This document shows, one piece after another, positions 36,001 to 45,000 of a DNA stretch of 64,000 nucleotides. The position numbers and the translations under genes are program-made. The stretch comes from Gordionus sp. m RMFG-2023 (taxonomy: Eukaryota; Nematomorpha; Gordioida; Chordodea; Parachordodidae). The stretch is taken from the NCBI RefSeq assembly GCF_954871325.1, contig NC_088776.1, positions 33,900,508 through 33,964,507 on the forward strand, written 5' to 3'. The stretch's first letter is position 1; the number at the start of each line of letters is the position of its first letter. The notes below the pieces were generated by a model. That model did not search any database and was not told the origin of the DNA. It saw only the letters and a program-made list of their open reading frames with translations.

Positions 36001-39000
36001 TTTGACGTAAATGGGCTAAAATAAGCATTGCTAACATGTTTAAATAAAATTTTAGTGGAGATGTACCATAGATAAGTGACAATTGTCATAATCGTTGTTT
36101 TTAAAGTTTTTCGAATTTTTTTGACGTAATTGGGCTAAAATAAGCATTGCTAACATTATTAAATAAAATTTTAGTGGAGATGTACCATAGATAAGTGACA
36201 ATTGTCATAATCGTTGTTTTTAAAGTTTTTCGAATTTTTTTGACGTAAATGGGCTAAAATAAGCATTGCTAACATGTTTAAATAAAATTTTAGTGGAGAT
36301 GTACCATAGATAAGTGACAATTGTCATAATCGTTGTTTTTAAAGTTTTTCGAATTTTATTGACGTAATTGGGCTAAAATAAGCATTGCTAACATTATTAA
36401 ATAAAATTTTAGTGGAGATGTACCATAGATAAGTGACAATTGTCATAATCGTTGTTTTTCAAGTTTTCGAATTTTTTTGACGTAATTGGGCTAAAATAAG
36501 CATTGCTAACATTATTAAATAAAATTTTAGTGGAGATGTACCATAGATAAGTGACAATTGTCATAATCGTTGTTTTTAAAGGAATTTTTTTGACGTAATT
36601 GGGCTAAAATAAGCATTGCTAACATGTTTAAATAAAAATTTAGTGAAGATGTACTAAGAAAATCATAATATTTTTTAAATTTTTGTCAATTTTTCTTTAA
36701 CTTTTATTTATTTTAGTTATTCCTTTTTAATTTATTTCTATTTTTTATTAATATTTATGTCAAACTTTTTTTTAATGCGACAATTGTCAGCAATGCTTAT
36801 TTTAGCTCAATTACGTCAAAAAAATTCCTTTAAAAACAACGATTATGACAATTGTCACTTATCTATGGTACATCTCCACTAAAATTTTATTTAAACATGT
36901 TAGCAATGCTTATTTTAGCTCAATTACGTCAAAAAAATTCGAAAAACTTTAAAAACAACGATTATGACAATTGTCACTTATCTATGGTACATCTTCACTA
37001 AAATTTTATTTAAACATGTTAGCAATGCTTATTTTAGCCCATTTACGTCAAAAAAATTCAAAAAACTTTAAAAACAACGATTTTATGACAATTGTCACTT
37101 ATCTAGGGTACATCTTCACTAAAATTTTATTTAAACATGTTAGCAATGCTTATTTTAGCCCATTTACGTCAAAAAAATTCGAAACTCTTTAAAAACAACG
37201 ATTATGACAATTGTCACTTATCTATCGTACATCTTCACTAAAATTTTATTTAAATATGTTAGCAATGCTTATATTAGCTCATTTACGTCAAAAAAATTCG
37301 AAACTCTTTAAAAACAACGATTATGACAATTGTCACTTATCTAGGGTACATCTTCACTTAAATTTTATTTAAACATGTTAGCAATGCTTATTTTAGCCCA
37401 TTTACGTCAAAAAAATTCGAAAAACTTTAAAAACAACGATTATGACAATTGTCACTTATCTATCGTACATCTTCACTAAAATTTTATTTTAACATGTTAG
37501 CAATGCTTATTTTAGCCCATTTACGTCAAAAAAATTCGAAAAACTTTAAAAACAACGATTATGACAATTGTCACTTATCTATGGTACATCTTCACTAAAA
37601 TTTTATTTAAACATGTTAGCAATGCTTATTTTAGCCCATTTACGACAAAAAAATTCAAAAAACTTTAAAGACAAAGATTATGACAATTGTGACTTATCTA
37701 TGGTACATCTCCACTAAAATTTTATTTAAACATGTTAGCAGTGCTTATTTTAGCCCATTTACGTCAAAAAAATTCGAAAAACTTTAAAAACAACGATTAT
37801 GACAATTGTCACTTATCTATCGTACATCTTCACTAAAATTTTATTTAAATATGTTAGCAATGCTTATTTTAGCTCATTTACGTCAAAAAAATTCGAAAAA
37901 CTTTAAAAAAAACGATTATGACAATTGTCACTTATCTAGGGTACATCTTCACTTAAATTTTATTTAAACATGTTAGCAATGCTTATTTTAGCCCATTTAC
38001 GTCAAAAAAATTCGAAAAACTTTAAAAACAACGATTATGACAATTGTCACTTATCTATCGTACATCTTCACTAAAATTTTATTTAAACATGTTAGCAATG
38101 CTTATTTTAGCCCATTTACGTCAAAAAAATTCGAAAAACTTCAACGATTATGACAATTGTCACTTATCTAGGGTACATCTTCACTTAAATTTTATTTTAA
38201 CATGTTAGCAATGCTTATTTTAGCCCATTTACGTCAAAAAAATTCGAAAAACTTTAAAAATAACTATTATGACAATTGTCATTTATCTAGGGTACATCTA
38301 CATTAAATTTTACCAGTTAAAGAAACATATTTTTGCCCATTAGCGTCACAAAAAAATCTTATATGTTCAAAAATATACCTACCTATTATGATAATTATCA
38401 TTTTTCCAGGGAACATCTTCATTGAATTTATAATATAATATCTTTACAATATAAATTATATTATAACCCTTTTGTGTCCAAAAATCTTAAAAAATAACGC
38501 ATATGACAATTGCGGCATTAAAAAAAAGTTTGACATAAATATTAATAAAAAAATAATTTAGAAAAACCACCTCTTTTAATATTCTTAAAATATAAATATA
38601 TTTATTAAAAAAATATTTAGAAAAAGCCACCTCTAATAATAAACTTAAAATATAGATATATTTATGAAAATAATATAAAAAAACTATAGAAGATTTGACC
38701 TAAAAGATTATTTATTTATGATAAAATTAACAAAAGTATTTCTTAAAAAAGTTAAAAATTAATAAAAAATCAACAAAATATGTTTCAATATTTTTGTTCA
38801 AAAATTATTTTTTGCTTAAAATTTTTAGCTCGACAAAAATATGAATTTTTTTTTATTTAAAAAAAATCAAATAAATAAATCCATTTTTATTATAAGATCA
38901 AAACATATTAATAAAAGTTAAAAAAATTTTTTGTTTGATAATAATAAAATATTAACATTAAATATAAATAAAATAAATTATTCACTAAAAATAAATAAAT

Positions 39001-42000
39001 AAAATTCTACATTATTATTTAAAATATCTCAATAACATAAAAATAAATTTTGACTCTAAATTTAAATTAAACTCAAGCTAACCTCTGAGTCCACTAAGTG
39101 AGCCGACTAAGTGAGCCGACTAAGTGAGCCGACTAAGCGAGCCATAAATGAGCCGACTAAGCGAGCCGACTAAGTGAGCCGACTAAGCGAGCCGACTAAG
39201 TGAGCCGACTAAGCGAGCCGACTAAATGAGCCGACTAAGCGAGCCGACTAAGCGAGCCGACTAATGCGGCTCATTTAGTCGACTCGAGTCTGAGCTGTTT
39301 TATCGACTAGAAACTAGGCTCGAGTCATAGCTAAGTCGACTCGGCTTAGCCGTTTAACAACACTAGTTGTATATTAATATTTTAAGGTGTATTTTTCTTG
39401 AGGCAACACTAAGCTTATGAATTTCAACATCGTAATTCATAGCCGTCGACAGCAATAATACAATATTATTTAATTGATTTAAATATGATTACAGCATCAA
39501 TTTTAGTAATGAACAAATAATTTAATATTGATCACATAATAATATTTCAAAAATACACTAAAATTGATAAAATGTGTTCTTAAATCGATTCGCTTAGATA
39601 TTTGTATCAGAGGTTACACTTAACGGATAATTTGGATTCATCTTTTAAGGAAATTAATATTGGATTGGGAGTCCAGCTAGATGTCGAAAACTTCGTCTTC
39701 TCGAACATACCCTTAGAATTCTTTTCCGTTTTGTCTCATATTAAATCAGCGAAATGACTCGAATGCTGATGAAATTTGAAACATTTATCAAGCCCGATTC
39801 AAGGCATATATTATATTCAAAATCGGGGAATTACTTATGCAAAAATTTAAATTTAAGAACTAAACAAACTCTTCATGTTATCTCTCACATATGTATTAGT
39901 TGAGTGAAAAATAAATTCCCTCCATTTTTAAGCTTTGGGCTTGATTCTAAGGTTGTGCTTAGTTGCTGCAACAAAATTTTAATTATTAATTATTAAATTG
40001 TTATTATCAGTATATATTATTTAAAAAAATTGAAATATTTAAATTTTTTTATATTACATTAGGATAAGGGAACAAGAATTGCTCAAAATGGCGGATGAAA
40101 GGAAAAGGGAAAAAATGGAAGATCAAATGGCCAAGTTATTTTAGATTTTTATGAAAATAAAGATAGAGTTTTAAAATTGTTGCTGTTTTATTGCCCGCAG
40201 GGACGTCACTATTTTTTTCCCCGGGCTTCGATCGGGTTTCTTTTTAACATCTTATATCCTTTTAATTAAAATTAACAAACCTTGATTTAGTATTCAAATT
40301 CTTACATTTTTCGATCTATTATGTATATATACATATATGTTGTAAAAAACATATATAATGAAGGTCAAATAGAAGACATTTTTTTAAGCAATGATAAAAT
40401 TTATATATGTAAAAAGGATATACAAAAAAAATAAAATAAGTAAAAGGATTATTAAAAAAAGTTATGTAAGCTCCTTAGGAAGGAGGCTTCCAATGAAACA
40501 GGTGTAATTCGATTTATGAATAGCAATGGAGAGTCTTTGCTTAAGGTAAAAACCTTACCTAGTTTCATCAGTGGTTTTACGAATAATAGAACCGAGTTCC
40601 TTGAAGGTAAAAGCATGGCTGCCAAATTCGGTTAATGTAGAAGAGATTATAGGTATAAAAATGTGTTCATTGTATATTTCTGGATATTTATTAATTTTGG
40701 ATAGCTCTTTGATGTCCAAGATGTTTTTGCTAAGATGTAAGGGCTTGGGGATTTATACAGGAATAGTCCCAATCTAGAAATTGACCTCTCTTAAGGGGTA
40801 TCAAATTCTAGATCTCCATAGATCTAATGCCTTAGTATACGACGAATCGTCCACAGGAGAGTGAACGGTAATAATTGGTGTTAATAATCAACTTGAGATA
40901 AAGAATGTTAAAGCTAAGTCAGAAGATCTGATGCCAAAACCGTGAATTTTTTTGGGAGAGTTGCTTGAGTCCAAACATGTCTTCGGTAAGTACCTTGATT
41001 CCCGTTTCATATACTTCCAAAGGGCCAGGATATTTTAAACAGGAGTAATCCTTAGAGTGTAAAGAATGCGCGGTATATTAAAAGCTGTTCAACAAAAAAA
41101 AGAGAGGAAAGGAGGAAAAGCAGTGGCCCCTACACTTTCTGAGCGAATGAAGCAGAATACCCCCCTGAAAAGAGTAATAATTACATTCCACATTTTGGCC
41201 ATCTTATAAAGATTTCTAAACTTCAACATTTCTTCGAAAATTTGACTTGAATTTAAATTGTAAAATTCACAGATATCCTCGATATCTTTTTAATAATTGA
41301 TTTTTCTGCCATTCCCTTTGGCGTTAAAAATGATGTTTGATGTAAAAATTTCATCTAATCATCATTAAATCTTTCGTTAAACTGCATAATAATTAAATCG
41401 AGTGCAGTATAAAACACACCTATTTTAAAGCTAAAAAAATTTCTATATTTAATGATGAAAGTATATATACCTCTCCTTTTTGGATTGTAATGTTTGAAGT
41501 CTAGAACTTTCAAAATCAAAAGGTAGATTTTTCTCTTTCACAAAATCTTGTGCCTTTGAAAAAACATCCAAAAATTCAGTGTTATTATCTATTAGATTAA
41601 AAAATAATTAAGACAATAATTTATATTATACTTCTCAAATTAATCAAGCAATCTTTTGCCAATTGAATTTGATTTATTGCAAACCCTAATCCTTCGAAAT
41701 GGTTTGCAATTTTGTACAAGCCAAAATATTTTATCCAAAACACAAAGTGATAAGATAAAATCAAATTTTTCTATTCTAAAGACTATAGAACGCCATAATG
41801 GAAGTGGCAGGATCTTCAGAATCCTTTAAAGCTGCCCTCAAGGCATCATAAAGTAGAAAAAATTTTACAATAGCTTTATATGACGATAGCCAGCTTCTAA
41901 ATGAAAAAAACATTTTAAATCTAAATAAATAAAATACTATTACCGAGTGGTTCTTGATGCGTAGAAATCGTTGCGATTTTTTCAGACCATTACACTGACA

Positions 42001-45000
42001 TTTTTTGAGTATCTCATATCTTTTTACACCATTAAAATAGATATAAATCTCATCTAGTATTCCTAGAACATTTCGAAGTTCTTTAATTGATTGGCATAAT
42101 TGAACAATGATTAAATTTAATCGATGACAATAAGGCATAAAAGCTGCCTTTGGCGCCTCTGCTTTAATCAAGGCCTGCACACTATTGATTCTTCCACTCA
42201 TGTTTGAGGCGCCATCATAACTTTGCCCTACTTGAAATTCAAGGGGTAAATTAATCGAGCCGAGTTTGGATATTATATTATGCTTAATATCGAGACCTGT
42301 TATATTTCCCCTACAATATATGTCAATCAGTCTTTCAACAGGCTTCGGCGTCTCACTATTTTCAACATATCTTACTATCAAAGCTATTGCTTCTGATTTT
42401 GAAACATCATATGTGCCATCAACTATGATTGAAAAGCACCTGTTAAATGATTTTGAATTTTTTTATAACCATATTTTTCATGATTTCAATGAGAATATTT
42501 ATGTTATTATATGATAATAAATTTGAATATAATTTCGTTTTTAATCCCTTTTTCTTTCTTCATTTTGTTGTATATACATTTTTAGTACAGGTTCAGAATC
42601 TGCAATAAGCTTAATAAGGGCCATCATATTGTCTTCTTGTTGCCTGTTCCCCTAGAAGGCTTGGTTACGAGATATTAAATAATCTAAACATCTTATTTTA
42701 ATTCTTATGATAGAACGGTTATTATCTACACATTCTTTCTGGGGTGTTAAAAATTATAATATTGAATTTTTATTGTGAGAAAGCCTTCCATAATCGGCTA
42801 TCATATGTGCCTGTGAAGATTCATGCAGAATAATATCACGATTAATATTCTGCCATTTATCTAGACCTTCACATGTCCATTTTGAATTTGTGTGTAGACC
42901 TCCAAATAAGAGACATGTTAAGCAAAACCCTATATTCATTTTAATACTATAAGTAATCCAGTTTCTAATCATCTCTTATATTATGCGATTTGCAATTTTT
43001 AATTAGGCATTTGTATTTTTTTTGGTTAATATTTTTAGGCATATTATAAAATTGGAAAAATAATTTATGACAAGAAATCTCGGATAACAACTTAATTTAC
43101 TAAACATCGACCAAAGTTTCCGTCAATTTATATTAAATTAAATATTAAGTTGGGAGGGGGGGGGGTCTTATTATTACATTTATAAACCAGAAATCACTTG
43201 ATCATGGTGGATGTAACAAAACAGTAAAAGAATTAAATAATTAAAAAAGTACCCCCACTCAAATTTACTTAAGCAGTTGCTTCGGACCCCCCCCCCGTTG
43301 TAGGGGCCACTGAGGAAAAGGATATCACACAATTTGATAAGAGTCTCATGGGTTGAATCCAGAACGGTGCAAACAGCTGAGTTGCCTCCAACCGATGATC
43401 CTAAGTGAATTAGTTGATCTTGAAAGAGTTTTTCATTGAGCATTATAATTGTTATAGTATCAAAGAGTGTTAGATATTTGATATTGGATAAAAATATTTG
43501 AATGAAAACATTACAAAAGTAATAAAAAATGTCACTTTTTTTCCTACACAAGATTTAATAAACTTCGCAAGGCAATAGAATTCTTAGCACACTTTGATAA
43601 AATGTCATGCAACAAATATAAATAACTGTAGCCATTTTAAACATTATATGAAAGAAGAAATTAATAAGGAAAAATAGTAATCTTAACCAAATAAAAATTA
43701 GGACATGATTTAAGGTAGATAAGCAATAATGGGTGAATAATTGTAAAATAATTAATTGCTTGAAAGATTATTATCCATTTTTAATTTTATATAAACATCC
43801 AGGTAATACACATTAGTACTTAAAAAGGAACTATTTTCTCTTCCCAAGTTTTAAACAATAGCGGCACATTTTATATTAAATTTTAGATTGTTAAAATTTA
43901 TTTAAAAATATTTCTTTCCATATTAATATTTGTCACTATTTTTAGAAAAGCTTGATCTGGGCACTAAGACATCTGGGCCTTCTCAGCCTATATTAGGTTA
44001 TACCCATATAGTGGATTAGGAGAAAATAGTGCCTAAATTTTCGCGCACAGTCTCAACAAGGATATCTTTTTGATAAAGATTATTAATGATTTAAAAGGCA
44101 AAAAATTCTTAGTAGCTCTCTCTTTGACCAAAGATCATACTACAAATTTAATTCTCTGGTGTCATTTTAAGCAATCTTTGATAGGAAGCATTATGTGAAA
44201 ATTTGTTGTTAATTAAATCAACAATTCTTAAAGGATAATTATGTGGTAATTTATAGCGTCCTCTTAGAGAGCATGATGAAAGCCAACATGATATTCGAGG
44301 GAATTATTGTGACAGAGTGGCTCGAGCCCCATGAAAATTTTTTATATCTGAAATAATTAACATTTAATATAAAATAACAATGTTTTAAAGTGCCGATATT
44401 GTTCAAACATGATTCAAATTTTTAAGTGCATGAGCCCTGTGCCTTCCATAGTGACGTTATTTCTGGAGACTACTACTTATTGATTTTTAATGTTATGAAT
44501 TCTCTCTATCTATTTATTCTTGAAAAATATATCATTTATTATAGAAATATTTTTTTTTAGTTAAATTTAAAATGGCGATTATAGAAAAATAAAATTTCTA
44601 TTGCATAAATATGTAAACGTTAATCATGGATAATCGGATTTACATTAAATTTAGAGTTTGTTTTCTGTAATATTCGAAATAGCGATTAAAATAGTTTATC
44701 AGTAGATTTAAGTTTCAAACTTCTTGTAATTTTTGTAAATTAAATTACCCATAAAATTTTAATATAATATAGTGAATAGATTCTGTTTATAATATTGCAA
44801 ATAAAATGTCCTCAGTTTTTTTTAATAATTAAATATAATATTATTATGATCATTTTTTCCTTTCTAATTACCATCTTTTTTAAAAAATAAATTAACTATA
44901 GTATTGGATTTGAGTAAGTCACATTTCAATTAATGTAATTGTTGAGAAGTCCCGTAACAATCTTAATATTAATAATGCTTTTTAACTAATTACATTTTGG

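Larger units (their letters stand above)
34144..39365. mobile_element. Giant foldback element with hAT-type ends, in UBXN1 intron 5
   Basis: A 5.2-kb palindrome. Ends are TAGTGTTGTTAAAAAG and, inverted, TAGTGTTGTTAAACGG; the flanks are a perfect 8-bp duplication GTTGTATA (34136-34143 and 39366-39373), the hallmark of hAT insertion. Each arm runs, from outside in: a Cys/Arg-codon-like G+C-rich array of 13 bp (TCGGCTCGCTTAG and variants, about 11 copies at 34231-34375; inverted counterpart about 39090-39265), an AT-rich block, then about a dozen copies of a roughly 120-bp satellite up to a short centre at about 36.66-36.79 kb. No transposase reading frame is present, so it must be moved in trans, if at all. 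Confidence 0.95.
41121..43312 (-). mobile_element. hAT element of the ZMYM1/TTF-finger type, defective
   Basis: Terminal motif CAGTGGCCCCTACA with its inverse at 43299-43312, and a perfect 8-bp duplication AGGAAAAG on both sides (41113-41120 and 43313-43320). The minus-strand coding remnants run from a TTF-type zinc finger (42754-42972) to the DUF4371-like core (41776-42381: GQSYDGASNMSG, then PYCHRLNL). The usual C-terminal dimerisation region is absent here although it survives in the related copy at 4.7-5.8 kb. The homopolymer run GGGGGGGGG at 43157-43165 is shared with that copy. Confidence 0.93.

Noticed and set aside
36971-37192. 73-codon frame in the satellite
   Set aside because: Product of the 120-bp unit; no family resemblance and repeated at each unit.
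40571-40777. Plus-strand 68-codon frame
   Set aside because: It is the antisense of the non-LTR retrotransposon C-terminal fragment.
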